A stretch of DNA of 64,000 bases from Murimonas intestini (GCF_024622195.1 NZ_JANKBI010000001.1:813112-877111), one strand, 5' to 3'. Shown: positions 31,971 to 41,948, counted from the first letter of the stretch. Numbers and translations: made by a program. Notes: a model not told the origin generated them from the letters alone.

Positions 31971-34565
31971 CTAATCATTACCGGAATCAGCCGTAAAGTA
32001 TTTATCATCCCTGTTTTTTGTATCGAACAGATCATAGTATTCTATATTTTTGTAAAGCTTCAATATCTCCGAATACTCCGTTTCCTCATTATAATAATAC
32101 CATTCCCCATCTTCTCCCCGATACCCTTTGGAATTCATCAGAGGCACCTCCTGGCGGACATCCAGCAGAAAGTTTTGAAACGCACTCTTTTGCAGTCCCA
32201 GGCAGTCCAGCACATAAGCAGAAAAGAAGTTCGTGCTGAGTTCTACATTTTCAGCTTCTTCTATGTCGTAATTAGCCCAGATAAAAAATGGCACCTCATA
32301 GTACTGCTGGTATTCTTCAAGTGTTGTATTGTCATATTCTGCGCCCAGAAGGTAGACGAAAAAGTCATCCTGCAGCTTGGGCTGATGATCACCAAAGAAT
32401 ACTATTACTGTAGGCTCCTCTTGATTCTGAAAATACTCTGTCAGCTGACCTATGGCCTCATCTGACTTCTTTACAAGTGACAGATACTCCTGTACAGCAG
32501 TAACATTTCCGTCATAATCATTCACTTCTACAGTATAATCCATACCTCCGCGTTCATAACCGCCATGATTCTGCATGGTTACATTAAATACAAATAATCT
32601 CTCATCTGAATTTTTGCTTTCATACAGTTCCTTTATCTTATTGTAATCAGACTCATCGTCAACAAAGCCCCTCAATGCATTTCTCTGTGTATAATCTTCT
32701 ACGAAATATTTTTCATCAAATCCAAAGAAATCATATACCTGGCTCCTGTTGTATCCATCCGGCCAGAACGGGTGCATGCCGATAGTCCTGTATCCCTGGG
32801 CATTCAGTCCAGAAACAAGTCCCGGCATATCATCCAGGACATACTGCTGATAGGGTATGGTATTTGGATAGAATCCCATACTGTTTCCTGTCAGATATTC
32901 AAATTCTGTATTACACGTGCCTCCTCCGAAATTAGATACCAGCAGGCTGCCTTTAACAGTATTCTCTTTCAGGCTATGTAAAAATGGAGTACACTCCTTC
33001 AGATATTCCTTATCACTAAACATGGAGAAATCAGCAAACGATTCATTCATTATCGTAATAATGTTGGGCCGTTTATCCTCCGACATACCGCCGTCCATCC
33101 CGGCCTCCTGGCGGTATTTCTCCAATACTTCCTCCACATTCTCCCGAGAGTACCCCTCCGGTTCCTTCACGATCAATTCCTGGGCATAGGCTGCAAATGA
33201 GAAAACCACCCCTTCTTCCTGGTAAAAAGCCGAAAAACTCCACCAGTTCAAACCAGCGCCTGCGATTTTTGCAAAGCTGGTATTAAAAAATAAGATGAAG
33301 AATACAGCGATTCCTGCAACGCTTCCGCCAATTCCTGCCAGGCAGACCACCCTTTTCCGCTTCCATTTAACTTCCTCTAAAAACATGATCAAAAGCCCAC
33401 ACATCAAAAGTATGGATGCTGCAAGCAGAATTTTCTGATTCACTGCATAGACATAATTATCCGCCACGCTGAAAGCTGTTTTTAAAAGCAACAAATCCCT
33501 TGCCAGAAATGGATTTCCCCTGAATGACTGGACAAAAAAGTTCACAATTCCCCATATCAGAAAAAAGCTGCCGCCAGCCAACAGGCTTACCTTATACCTT
33601 CTCAGCAGCCCAAACAAAACCAGATAAACCAGGTAATACAGCAGCAGATTCCCTGCTATTGCCCTAGCCGGCAGATCAAAAGCACTCCCGCCCTGCATTT
33701 TCTCCAGGACATAAAAAGATATCACCGGCATAAATACCAGCGCCGCAATCCTGGCTGCCCTGTGCACTGCCGCCGACCACTTTCTGTTTTTTAACCATTC
33801 CCGGAATAATAACAGCCATATAAAAACTACAATACTTCCAACTCCGTAAAAGACTAAAAATTTCTTAATTCCAAGGCCGTGCCATTCAAATACCGCATTC
33901 TTATCCTGCATTACAGCCAATAACCCCATAAGTCCCCACATTACAGCGAGATAAATGGCTGCTCCAATCACCTTTCCCGTCAAAAATACCTTCCATCCCT
34001 TTTTCTTTATGTACATGGAGATTCCGGCCGCCCCGCCCAAAAGACCTGCACACAAAAAGAAAATCGTCAGGAATAAAAACATTTCCTCAAAAAGCGCAAA
34101 ATAACGGCTGCCTGTATATTCCCATTCATATTCCACCCCTTCAGTCCCGTACAGATCTATCTTCTGGAGAGGCTTATCATTTAAACAAAGCTGCAGAATG
34201 CCGCAGTTATCTCCTTTAGGGAAATGGATAAGCAGACTTTTGGCTTTCTCTGCCCTAAATTCCAGGAATGCTCCTTTTCTTGTGCCTGCATTTGTGAGTA
34301 CTCCTTCTTCTGCAGTCCAGTCTCCGGACATGTTTGCTCCTGTCAGATCCATGGTGATGCCGTTATTTATGGCTTCTTTTATGGTGATTTCCTTTCCGGC
34401 GGAGGATGGGCTGCTTTCTGCGGTGGTTTCTATTTTTATGACGGCGTCTTTGTAGGGGAAAAAACGCTCCTTAAAACCTACGGTGCATATCAGTACTGAC
34501 AATAACATCGACAATATAATTAACCTAAAAAAGCTTTTTTTCTTTTTCAAACTATGTTTATTCAT
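31971..34565 (-). CDS. LtaS-family phosphoglycerol transferase / sulfatase-fold membrane enzyme
   Basis: An 864-residue membrane protein. An N-terminal anchor and an extracytoplasmic beta insert (about 40-155) are followed by about nine membrane helices (160-445) and an extracellular alkaline-phosphatase-fold domain (about 490-820). The nucleophile threonine lies in GGGTCNTEFEYLTGNS near residue 550. Metal ligands are in IITIMNESFADF and VIVFFGDHQPKL near 727, with HPFWPDGYNRSQVYDFFGF between. LtaS-type enzymes polymerise glycerol phosphate for teichoic acids or decorate glycans with it. It is longer than typical LtaS (about 640) because of the N-terminal insert. The ribosome site GAGGAGC precedes the ATG. 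Confidence 0.9.
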   Translation of the reverse strand: MNKHSLKKKKSFFRLIILSMLLSVLICTVGFKERFFPYKDAVIKIETTAESSPSSAGKEITIKEAINNGITMDLTGANMSGDWTAEEGVLTNAGTRKGAFLEFRAEKAKSLLIHFPKGDNCGILQLCLNDKPLQKIDLYGTEGVEYEWEYTGSRYFALFEEMFLFLTIFFLCAGLLGGAAGISMYIKKKGWKVFLTGKVIGAAIYLAVMWGLMGLLAVMQDKNAVFEWHGLGIKKFLVFYGVGSIVVFIWLLLFREWLKNRKWSAAVHRAARIAALVFMPVISFYVLEKMQGGSAFDLPARAIAGNLLLYYLVYLVLFGLLRRYKVSLLAGGSFFLIWGIVNFFVQSFRGNPFLARDLLLLKTAFSVADNYVYAVNQKILLAASILLMCGLLIMFLEEVKWKRKRVVCLAGIGGSVAGIAVFFILFFNTSFAKIAGAGLNWWSFSAFYQEEGVVFSFAAYAQELIVKEPEGYSRENVEEVLEKYRQEAGMDGGMSEDKRPNIITIMNESFADFSMFSDKEYLKECTPFLHSLKENTVKGSLLVSNFGGGTCNTEFEYLTGNSMGFYPNTIPYQQYVLDDMPGLVSGLNAQGYRTIGMHPFWPDGYNRSQVYDFFGFDEKYFVEDYTQRNALRGFVDDESDYNKIKELYESKNSDERLFVFNVTMQNHGGYERGGMDYTVEVNDYDGNVTAVQEYLSLVKKSDEAIGQLTEYFQNQEEPTVIVFFGDHQPKLQDDFFVYLLGAEYDNTTLEEYQQYYEVPFFIWANYDIEEAENVELSTNFFSAYVLDCLGLQKSAFQNFLLDVRQEVPLMNSKGYRGEDGEWYYYNEETEYSEILKLYKNIEYYDLFDTKNRDDKYFTADSGND

Positions 34566-34599
34566 ATAAAGCTCCTCATATAATCAAGTGTTTTTTATT

Positions 34600-35027
34600 G
34601 AAAATTCAAGGTTTTTACACCCTGTCTATCTCAGCGAATAAGCCAATGTCTTGGATATTTCTATATATCTAGTACAGAATTAGCGGATGAAGAGTATACG
34701 AAATAAAACGTCTTTGTTTTCGCTTTACATGGCCTTGTGTATACCCATCCCTCTATGGCAGCTAACCTCCTATATCCACCAGGATCATCTCTGTCTCCAG
34801 AGGTCCTCACTTCCTTCGTCCTGCCTATCCATAACCAGGGTGTCAGCTTTGCTCCCTAACGGGGTCATGCCCCATGGAAAATATTCCTGCCGACTACCGG
34901 CTCATTCTTTGTTTTTGATTACTGACCTGCCTCCTGTATCAGCACTATTTCTAATGGACGTTATCTGTTACATTCTGCATTAACAGTGACTACTCATTCT
35001 GTAGTCTCCTTCTTTGTTACATTGCTT
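34600..35027. other. Long noncoding 3' flank of the IS110-family transposase
   Basis: About 430 bases hold no supported reading frame. Foldbacks include CGAAA..AAAC/GTTTTCG near 34707-34731, GTATAC/GTATAC enclosing it, and GGGG/CCCC with CATGA between near 34859-34873. The IS110 family carries its guide (bridge) RNA in a noncoding end. This stretch and the structured 5' flank at 36324-36393 are the two places it could be. The outer end of the element cannot be fixed by eye because no duplication or terminal inverted repeat is expected. Confidence 0.45.
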
Positions 35028-36320
35028 TTATACGGCTGGCAAATATCCTGCTGGACACTTGATATCACTCAGCAGCTTCATCGGTTCGTATGTTACTCCT
35101 TTGGTTAGTATTGCATAGAACACTCGGATAATCTTTGCTCCTACAGCCATCAAGGACTGCATCTTCTTTAATGGATTTACTGCCCTTGTGGTGTAATAGT
35201 GATGCATTTCTCTAAACTCCGGATTTTTTGACACAAGTGACATCGCAACCTCAAACAACACATATCTTAGTCTCTTTCGACCCCGTCTGCTTATTGTTGT
35301 CTCACCCTTATGCTTTCCAGAACTATTTTCCACTAATGCCAATCCTGCAAGTTTTTGCAGTTCCTTTGGAGTATTGAAACGACTGATATCTCCAACCTCT
35401 GCAAGAAATCCTGACACCGTCTTGATTCCTACTCCTTTAATCTCCAGCAGTTTTTCTGCCATCGGAATCTGTTTCACTAATTCTGTGATCAGTTCCATTA
35501 CTTCCTGCATACGTGTATTCCGAGATTCATAATCCTCAAGTAACATCTTGAGCTCCATTCGTGCACTGATTGCACCCTCCTGGCTTCCAACACTGTGCTC
35601 TGCAGCTTTTACCAGGGTCTTTCCCCTCTTAATTCCGACTGCTCTTATTTTTGCATCTCGCCAGATTTTATTTATGCCATCAACACCTAACGTCACGATG
35701 TCTTCTGGCAATGGTGCCTCTTTTAGAATCATCATTCCACTTATGGAATCACATTTTCCATACACTGTTTTGTATTCAGGAAAATATATATTGAACCAAC
35801 GACTTATCCTGTTTTGAATTCTTGTAAGTTCCGATTGTAACTGAAAGCGCATATTTGATGCAGTTCTTAAATCTGCATACACACCATCCGGCAGGTACGG
35901 GATCATATATCGTCCATCTTTTACTAATCCTGCTATAACCTTGGGATCCTTACGATCATTTTTAGTCGGATCATTGTCATCGAGTTCTTTTGATTTTTTC
36001 ACATGATGCGGATTTACAAGAACTGGGTTCATTTCATTATCCTGTAAAAACTTTCCAAGATTGAACCAGTAGTGACCTGTTGGTTCCATTCCTGGCATAA
36101 CCTTATCCTTCTCATGTTTTTCTTTGATATCCTCAATCCATGCCTTAAAGGTCATGAATCCAGGTTCATCATTCCTAAACTTAAATGGTTTCTTTGAAAA
36201 CTCGTAACCTCTGTGATCAAATGCTCTTGCATAGTGCGTTTCACTTCCAACATCGATCCCTATTATCAAAGTTTCCTCAGTAATTGCTTCAATTTTTTTG
36301 TTTTGTGTGGTAGTATTCAT
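35028..36320 (-). CDS. IS110-family transposase (DEDD recombinase)
   Basis: A 430-residue transposase with the IS110 two-domain layout. The N-terminal RuvC-like DEDD domain shows IIGIDVGSETHYARA near residue 19, GMEPTGHYWF near 77 and NDRKDPKVIAGL near 120. The C-terminal transposase-20 domain contains LLEIKGVGIKTVSGFLAEVGDISRF near 293 and the SSGKHKGETTISRRGRKRLR block with the catalytic serine region. The frame is intact. IS110 enzymes insert without duplications under guidance of an element-encoded RNA. It lies between the LtaS-like gene and the AT-rich glycan cluster, marking a junction. Confidence 0.95.
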   Translation of the reverse strand: MNTTTQNKKIEAITEETLIIGIDVGSETHYARAFDHRGYEFSKKPFKFRNDEPGFMTFKAWIEDIKEKHEKDKVMPGMEPTGHYWFNLGKFLQDNEMNPVLVNPHHVKKSKELDDNDPTKNDRKDPKVIAGLVKDGRYMIPYLPDGVYADLRTASNMRFQLQSELTRIQNRISRWFNIYFPEYKTVYGKCDSISGMMILKEAPLPEDIVTLGVDGINKIWRDAKIRAVGIKRGKTLVKAAEHSVGSQEGAISARMELKMLLEDYESRNTRMQEVMELITELVKQIPMAEKLLEIKGVGIKTVSGFLAEVGDISRFNTPKELQKLAGLALVENSSGKHKGETTISRRGRKRLRYVLFEVAMSLVSKNPEFREMHHYYTTRAVNPLKKMQSLMAVGAKIIRVFYAILTKGVTYEPMKLLSDIKCPAGYLPAV

Positions 36321-36323
36321 TTT

Positions 36324-36393
36324 AGATACCTCTCTGTCTTATAAGATTTTACTAACCTGCCAGTCAGTAGTCTTATTTTACTCTGAGGTATCT
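36324..36393 (-). other. Structured leader upstream of the IS110 transposase
   Basis: Perfect nine-base arms AGATACCTC (36324-36332) and GAGGTATCT (36385-36393) close a stem enclosing ATAAGA/TCTTAT. It lies 3 bp ahead of the transposase start, so it could hide or expose the start region, or be part of a guide RNA. Confidence 0.5.
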
Positions 36394-36518
36394 TTTATTT
36401 TCAACATCCACTATTTTGAATTATACAGGAAGCTCCCTATCTGACAGTATTTTCATAATATCAATTTTCTATTTACTTATTTAAATATACTATTCACCGT
36501 AAAACTAAAAACAGAAGA

Positions 36519-36543
36519 GCCATCTGCAGTTTCTGCAGACGGC
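36519..36543 (-). terminator. Terminator of the DUF3783 gene
   Basis: On the minus strand GCCGTCTGCAG and CTGCAGATGGC pair with one mismatch around AAA, followed by TCTTCTGTTTTT. Confidence 0.65.
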
Positions 36544-36592
36544 CTATTTAGACTTCCACTAATTACATACAATCCTATTAAAGAATGAAAGA

Positions 36593-36961
36593 TTATATCC
36601 GTTTCATTGCCTCGTGTTCTCTCTGCAGTTCATTAAAAAGCTTCAAAGAATCCCATAAGCTATTTTTCGCTGTAACAACAGCCTTATATGGAAAATAAAT
36701 CCCTTCAGTTTTAAATGACGTTAATATTTTATCTATTTGCTGTGGCTGAACTGACATAACCAGCATTTCATCCAAAAGCTCGTCACCTTCGTATTTTTCT
36801 GTTTCTACAGCAAGCTTACCAGTCAATAACCTAAGTATGGGCAGCTTATAATCCTTTTTATCTACTTTTTTTATTTTAATCTTCAAAGGTTGTAATGCCT
36901 TCCTGACCTTCTCTAATCTATCACTGTCTTTTATGTTGTATATTAGTATAAGTTCTTCCAC
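36593..36961 (-). CDS. DUF3783 domain-containing protein
   Basis: A 122-residue small soluble protein of the DUF3783 family of Firmicutes, of unknown function. It begins with a ferredoxin-like alpha/beta stretch (ELILIYNIKDSDRLEKVRKAL, then IKIKKVDKKD) and ends PYKAVVTAKNSLWDSLKLFNEL. It starts with GTG, with GGGAGG 6 bp upstream. It is monocistronic and followed by its own terminator. Confidence 0.8.
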   Translation of the reverse strand: MEELILIYNIKDSDRLEKVRKALQPLKIKIKKVDKKDYKLPILRLLTGKLAVETEKYEGDELLDEMLVMSVQPQQIDKILTSFKTEGIYFPYKAVVTAKNSLWDSLKLFNELQREHEAMKRI

Positions 36962-37045
36962 GTATGCCTCCCTGATTTGAACTCTATTTTTTGTACAATA
37001 TTAATTTTTTAATATCTGATATTTAAAGCTCATCCACTGCAGTAT

Positions 37046-37153
37046 TTATCGTTCATCTTTTCCTTTTCCAATTTCGATTTCCTCAGTCCCGTTCTCTATT
37101 ATATACCTTGGCCTTGACTTCGCTTCTAAATATATTTTACCAATATATTGTTG
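37046..37153 (-). pseudogene. C-terminal remnant of a GT2 glycosyltransferase
   Basis: On the minus strand an open stretch ending at the TAA at 37046-37048 reads QYIGKIYLEAKSRPRYIIE followed by NGTEEIEIGKGKDER. This matches the C-terminal signature of the intact neighbour at 37223 (EYVGKIYSESKQRPRYII). No start or upstream catalytic part is present, and a stop lies in frame shortly before. It is the tail of a lost paralogue, left by recombination or gene replacement. Confidence 0.7.
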
Positions 37154-37222
37154 AGTACCAACCTGACTTTTCTTAATTTGCCATATATAAAATTTTTATT
37201 TACCCAGAATCCTGAAACCTAA

Positions 37223-38176
37223 CTATACATCTTCTTCATTCAAAAGTTCCTGAATAATGTATCTTGGCCTCTGCTTAGATTCACTATAAATTTTTCCTAC
37301 ATATTCTCCTACAATGCCCAAACTTAACAATTGAATTCCACCAATCATCCATATAGAGCCAATTAGCGAAGTCCATCCGCTTACAGCAAAGCCTAAAATC
37401 TTAGAAATCAATGCATATAATAACATTATTATACTAACAAAAAAAACAGCTATTCCTATATTAATAATTATCTTCATTGGTTTAACACTAAAGGACGTAA
37501 TACCGTCGAATGCAAACGACAACATCTTTTTCAAAGGATATTTTGACTCACCTGCGAATCTTTCGTGCCGTTCATATTCAACAATTGTAGACGGATAACC
37601 AATTTGTGGAACAATTCCTCTTAAAAACAGGTTAACTTCTTTAAATTCTGATAAGCCTTCTAAGGCCCGCTTACTCATCAAGCGATAATCGGCATGATTA
37701 AATACAACATCTACACCTAAAACTTTCATAACTTTGTAAAATCCCTCAGCCGTAAATCTCTTAAAAAATGTATCCGTCTTTCTTGATGAACGTACTCCGT
37801 ATACAATATCGTAACCATTATTAAAGCAGTCTACAAATTTTTCTATAACATTTATATCATCCTGAAGATCAGCATCCAGAGATATAACAGCATCTGCATA
37901 TTCTTTCGCGGTCATTAGGCCTGCTAAAAGTGCATTCTGATGGCCTCTGTTTCTGCTTAAATTAATCCCCGAAAAAATATTATTCTCATTATGAAGCTTG
38001 GAAATGATACTCCATGTCTTATCCTTTGATCCATCATTAACCATACATATTTTGCTTTGCGGTGTTATTTTATTTGTATTCACTAATTTTTGATGAATTT
38101 CAAGCAAACGTTTTGCAGTCTCCGGCAAAACTTCTTCCTCATTATAGCATGGTATCACAAGCCATATTGTCTTCAT
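37223..38176 (-). CDS. GT2 polyprenyl-phosphate glycosyltransferase (DPM1/GtrB-like)
   Basis: A 317-residue GT-A enzyme with LVIPCYNEEEVLPETAKRL at the N-terminus, MVNDGSKDKTW near 46, NLSRNRGHQNAL near 73 and SLDADLQDDIN near 98 (DxD). Two C-terminal helices (about 230-300) end in YVGKIYSESKQRPRYII. It probably transfers a sugar from a nucleotide donor to undecaprenyl phosphate. Its start overlaps the stop of the YfhO-family gene by four bases, and YfhO-type proteins are thought to use such lipid-linked sugars, so the two likely act as a pair (inference). Confidence 0.92.
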   Translation of the reverse strand: MKTIWLVIPCYNEEEVLPETAKRLLEIHQKLVNTNKITPQSKICMVNDGSKDKTWSIISKLHNENNIFSGINLSRNRGHQNALLAGLMTAKEYADAVISLDADLQDDINVIEKFVDCFNNGYDIVYGVRSSRKTDTFFKRFTAEGFYKVMKVLGVDVVFNHADYRLMSKRALEGLSEFKEVNLFLRGIVPQIGYPSTIVEYERHERFAGESKYPLKKMLSFAFDGITSFSVKPMKIIINIGIAVFFVSIIMLLYALISKILGFAVSGWTSLIGSIWMIGGIQLLSLGIVGEYVGKIYSESKQRPRYIIQELLNEEDV

Positions 38177-40449
38177 TTATGAATAACCTCTCTTTCTTTT
38201 TTATGATGAACTGTAAACATCCAAATCCCCCAGATAACAAATGAAATAATACTTAATGCTATACCTACGTACAACTCCTTAGGTATATATTCGAACAGAA
38301 TATCATTTGTTCCTTCTTCAACCCTGACAGCAATTAAGCCATTTATATTTATTATGGAAACTTTATTAGCATTTACAGATGCTTGCCAGTTTTCTGAATA
38401 CGGTACACTAAAAAACGCATACTTTTCTTTATCTGTTGTAATTACTGAACTAAATCCACCCGATGTAACATCGAACTTTTCAGAAGCTTCTATACTATGT
38501 TTATTAATATCTACTTCTTTACTGCCTATTTCTATCGCACCATCTATTCCAGCATCATAATGGCGTAATACCTCTTTAACCTGATTTTCATCAGCATCAT
38601 CAATTACTAATGTCTTTAACATAGCCAAAGCTCTTAAACTTGAATCCAGCTGTAAAAACTCACTTTTAGTCATATACGTATTATATGTGAACCCAATAGG
38701 AAGTGTATTATCATCAACATAAACATTGATTGTCTGATTTCCGTTAGTATATTGAGCTTCAGGAGTTCGCCCTTCCCAAAAATCCCCTGTTATAAAATAC
38801 TTAGCTGATAACAATTCGTTAGTACCTTCAGGCCCCTGAGGACTTTCTGTATGTCTGCCTACTCCTAATGCGTCATAAAACTCAAATATGCCCGGTGAAA
38901 CAGTACTGCAAAATGATGACCGACTTGGCACATATGCCGCCATACTTCGATTAACATATGTGTTCCAAAAACCATATCTGTAGGGCAGAATATCTTGTTC
39001 TAAATCCTGTCCCGTTACCACTACATCATTATAGACTGTCTGTGCACTATTTTGTGAATTGAATCGGTATAAGTGAATATTCAAAGCCGTAGTCCCTATG
39101 CAAAAAATACTTATTCCAAAAGTCAATAAATGGAAATACCTTTTTGGTTTTGACTTATAAATCAACATACTGATTATACACCCAGAGCCCCCTATAACAG
39201 TAATAAGGTTAAATAATTCTTTCCTATAAATCAAATTTGGCACTGTCTCTGACCAAGGAAAAAACCGAATAAAACAGTATATTACACCAATACTAAGCAT
39301 AACCCCTACAAAAGGTTTTTTCAACGAATATTTTTCTCTGTTTTCAAGGACCTTCGAAGTAGATAATGCCATCAGCAAGATAGGCATATAATACCAACGT
39401 CTATATACTTCAGGTGTAAACATTACAAAAATGTTATTCAAAACCGGTATCAATGCCATCACCAGACAAATATAAAGCATCCTGGTGAGCCAGTCTTTTT
39501 TTTGCTTTGCCATATAGGCAATCACAAATAAAATGCCAACCATAGGTAAGTACGCAGCAACGGAATACCAATTTTCTTGAAATACTGTAGATTGGGAAGA
39601 CATTATTTCTGCTGGAAAAAACAGTGCTTTTAATATCTGTAAATAATCTCGTGTACCAAAAGCTAGTGCGTTTGCCCCCCATAAGTGCTGAGAAGTTCTT
39701 GGATTGTTCAAAATGCTCATTATTGAAGGCACAAATAAGACTGCTGCCATTCCAACCCCGAGTATTCCTTCTATAATTGCATTGACTATTTTCTTTACTT
39801 GTTTCACATCAGTTAGCAAAAATCTAATTACAAAATAAATTATAACAAATATAACTTCTCCTACAAAGAAAAAATAATTTAATAAAGCATTGATAAATAC
39901 TGCTAATGCAAAAACACCCTTTTTATCATCCTCTACCATTACTTCTACTCCCAACAGTAGCAGTGGAAATAATGCAACTACATCGTGAAAGTGATAAAAC
40001 ACAAGATTACAAGACTGAAAACCAGAAAATGCATATAGCATAGATCCCAAAACTGCAAATCTTTTATCTTTAACGAAGCGCTGTATATATGCATAAGATG
40101 TCACTCCAGCTATAGCATATTTCAAAATATAAATCCACCCTATTAAGAATGGAAATGCTTTAGCTGGAAACACCAACGAAATCCAAAAAAATGGGCTTCC
40201 CAGATTATAGAAACTAAATGTCTCTACAAAACTCGAACCTATATCTATATTCCAGTTCCATAAAACTTCACCAGATTTTATGGCATTATTTGCCAACATA
40301 TTAAACGATATTTCTTGAGCATTGAAGTCGTTTGATAGTGTAAAAAGTCCTTCCCCTTTAAGTATAAAATATATAAAGGCAAGTATTCCACAGCAAAGAC
40401 TTGCCATAAAGGCACACAAATAGTAATTATTTGTCAAACGTTTTTTCAT
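38173..40449 (-). CDS. YfhO-family polytopic membrane protein, GT-C-like
   Basis: A 758-residue membrane protein with about 12-13 helices in the N-terminal 440 residues. An extracytoplasmic C-terminal domain (about 460-730) precedes one last helix near 735. It shows the YfhO-family start NDFNAQEISFNMLANNAI and the SFYNLGSPFFWISLVFPAK block. The family includes enzymes that glycosylate lipoteichoic acid or other envelope polymers from lipid-linked sugars. The ribosome site AGGAGAC precedes the ATG. It is co-translated with the downstream GT2. Confidence 0.9.
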   Translation of the reverse strand: MKKRLTNNYYLCAFMASLCCGILAFIYFILKGEGLFTLSNDFNAQEISFNMLANNAIKSGEVLWNWNIDIGSSFVETFSFYNLGSPFFWISLVFPAKAFPFLIGWIYILKYAIAGVTSYAYIQRFVKDKRFAVLGSMLYAFSGFQSCNLVFYHFHDVVALFPLLLLGVEVMVEDDKKGVFALAVFINALLNYFFFVGEVIFVIIYFVIRFLLTDVKQVKKIVNAIIEGILGVGMAAVLFVPSIMSILNNPRTSQHLWGANALAFGTRDYLQILKALFFPAEIMSSQSTVFQENWYSVAAYLPMVGILFVIAYMAKQKKDWLTRMLYICLVMALIPVLNNIFVMFTPEVYRRWYYMPILLMALSTSKVLENREKYSLKKPFVGVMLSIGVIYCFIRFFPWSETVPNLIYRKELFNLITVIGGSGCIISMLIYKSKPKRYFHLLTFGISIFCIGTTALNIHLYRFNSQNSAQTVYNDVVVTGQDLEQDILPYRYGFWNTYVNRSMAAYVPSRSSFCSTVSPGIFEFYDALGVGRHTESPQGPEGTNELLSAKYFITGDFWEGRTPEAQYTNGNQTINVYVDDNTLPIGFTYNTYMTKSEFLQLDSSLRALAMLKTLVIDDADENQVKEVLRHYDAGIDGAIEIGSKEVDINKHSIEASEKFDVTSGGFSSVITTDKEKYAFFSVPYSENWQASVNANKVSIININGLIAVRVEEGTNDILFEYIPKELYVGIALSIISFVIWGIWMFTVHHKKEREVIHK

Positions 40450-40660
40450 ATTTTTCTTGTCTCCTATTGGTTAAATACATTCGTCAACTTTTAAATTTCC
40501 TAACTCGTTAAACTTTGTTTCATTAATATAAATAATCTCTCCATAACACCAACAAGTCTTGACACTTTCTGAATGAACTCATTCATTCTAAATTCCTGTC
40601 TGCTTTTGGGAAGAATTGAAATATACCTCATAGGTATAAACTATTATTTATTCTTAAATA

Positions 40661-41752
40661 TTATATATCTTTCTTTAACCATTTTCTCTGTTTTATTCTT
40701 CGCGTTAATAAATTAAAATCCACTAAATATGGAAATGCCCTATTAAATATAAGAATATATGGTACGCAAAAAAGCAAAACAACAATAGTAAGCAAAACAC
40801 TATAAATCGTATAATGACTCATAAAGCTTTCAGGCAAAATCGAATGTAAAAAAATGTCAGACAACCATATCTTTTTCAAAGAAAAATGCACACCCATTAT
40901 AATCAATGAATTTTTACCTAGAAAACTAAGTAGTTTAGAAGGTTTATTAATTATTGCGAAACAAATTATAACAGCAAATGAACCACTTAGGCTTAATAGT
41001 AAATACTGAATAGTAGAAGGCCAATTTACCAATCTCAGATCAACAAACTGACCTGTCATAGTAATCAGAACAACAATAATAACTGTAGTACCTCCCATAC
41101 CCAAAAATACCTTTTTATTTCGAGAAGATTTCACTCTGCAGATAATATTATAAAGAAGATAACCTACTAGTACGAAAAAAGTAAAGAACAAACTTCTTGA
41201 TAATATAAGCAGCAACCACATTATAGGGCCTTCCAGGAAAGATTCTACATAGAATTCACCGTAAAACCTCCAAAGCAGGCCTTTCAAGATTACTGCAACC
41301 AGAAGAATACAAATACTGCTAACAAAAATCTTTTTCCTACTATTTTCACGAAATATTATTAAAACTGCAATGGACTCTCCTATACATAGTGCAGGCAAAA
41401 ACCAACATGCATCGTAGCCTAAGGTAAATATCTCCTTTACACGATACCATATAGAAATATTTGTATTCAATGTAATATTATAAAAATATGACTGTATAAT
41501 TGACAAGGCTCCAAAAACAAAAAAAGGATACATTAATCTTTTAACTAATTTTGTGATTTTTGCAGATAATTTTTCAAACATCCAGTTTTTATTATGCGCC
41601 AATAAAATACCAGATACCATGATAAAAATTGGTAAATGCAAATAATAAAGTGTATTATAAAAACGATTAGCACTCCCACAATGCCCCCAAACCACAAAAA
41701 CAATAGCAATTCCTTTTAAGCAATCTATATATGGTAAATTATCCTTTTCCAA
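40661..41752 (-). CDS. Acyltransferase family 3 membrane protein
   Basis: A 363-residue polytopic membrane O-acyltransferase of the OafA/WecH type. The N-terminal signature is YIDCLKGIAIVFVVWGHCG, with the conserved histidine in the first helix region, followed by FIMVSGILL and about ten helices. It starts with TTG, with AGGAGA upstream. It probably acetylates a surface polysaccharide. A 210-bp gap without features separates it from the YfhO gene. Confidence 0.88.
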   Translation of the reverse strand: MEKDNLPYIDCLKGIAIVFVVWGHCGSANRFYNTLYYLHLPIFIMVSGILLAHNKNWMFEKLSAKITKLVKRLMYPFFVFGALSIIQSYFYNITLNTNISIWYRVKEIFTLGYDACWFLPALCIGESIAVLIIFRENSRKKIFVSSICILLVAVILKGLLWRFYGEFYVESFLEGPIMWLLLILSRSLFFTFFVLVGYLLYNIICRVKSSRNKKVFLGMGGTTVIIVVLITMTGQFVDLRLVNWPSTIQYLLLSLSGSFAVIICFAIINKPSKLLSFLGKNSLIIMGVHFSLKKIWLSDIFLHSILPESFMSHYTIYSVLLTIVVLLFCVPYILIFNRAFPYLVDFNLLTRRIKQRKWLKKDI

Positions 41753-41856
41753 TATTCTATCTCCTATTCTCCTACTCTAATTCTTGCTAATCTTATCATG
41801 ATTTTCATTTTTTATCAACACATTTGCTTTTTTAGCGCAAAACCTAAAAACTACTG

Positions 41857-41948
41857 GTTACTAAACACGGAATTAACAGCAACACGTTCTGCTCTGTACA
41901 GAAACGACAGAAAAACATCTCGCAGAACGATAACTTGTGAATATAAAT
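41857..41948. repeat. Decayed relative of the 142-bp inverted-repeat element
   Basis: The first 55 or so bases align without gaps to the left end of the element at 6348 (GTTACT..CAC....A.CAG.AACACG.TC.GC, then ACAGAAACG.CA). The last 35 match its right end (GAAAAACATCTCGCAGAACG against the CGAAAACACCTCGCGGGATG region, then TGTGAA). The middle 50 bases are missing and the terminal right repeat has decayed to GTGAATATAAAT. No clear target duplication remains, so it is an old copy. Confidence 0.6.
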
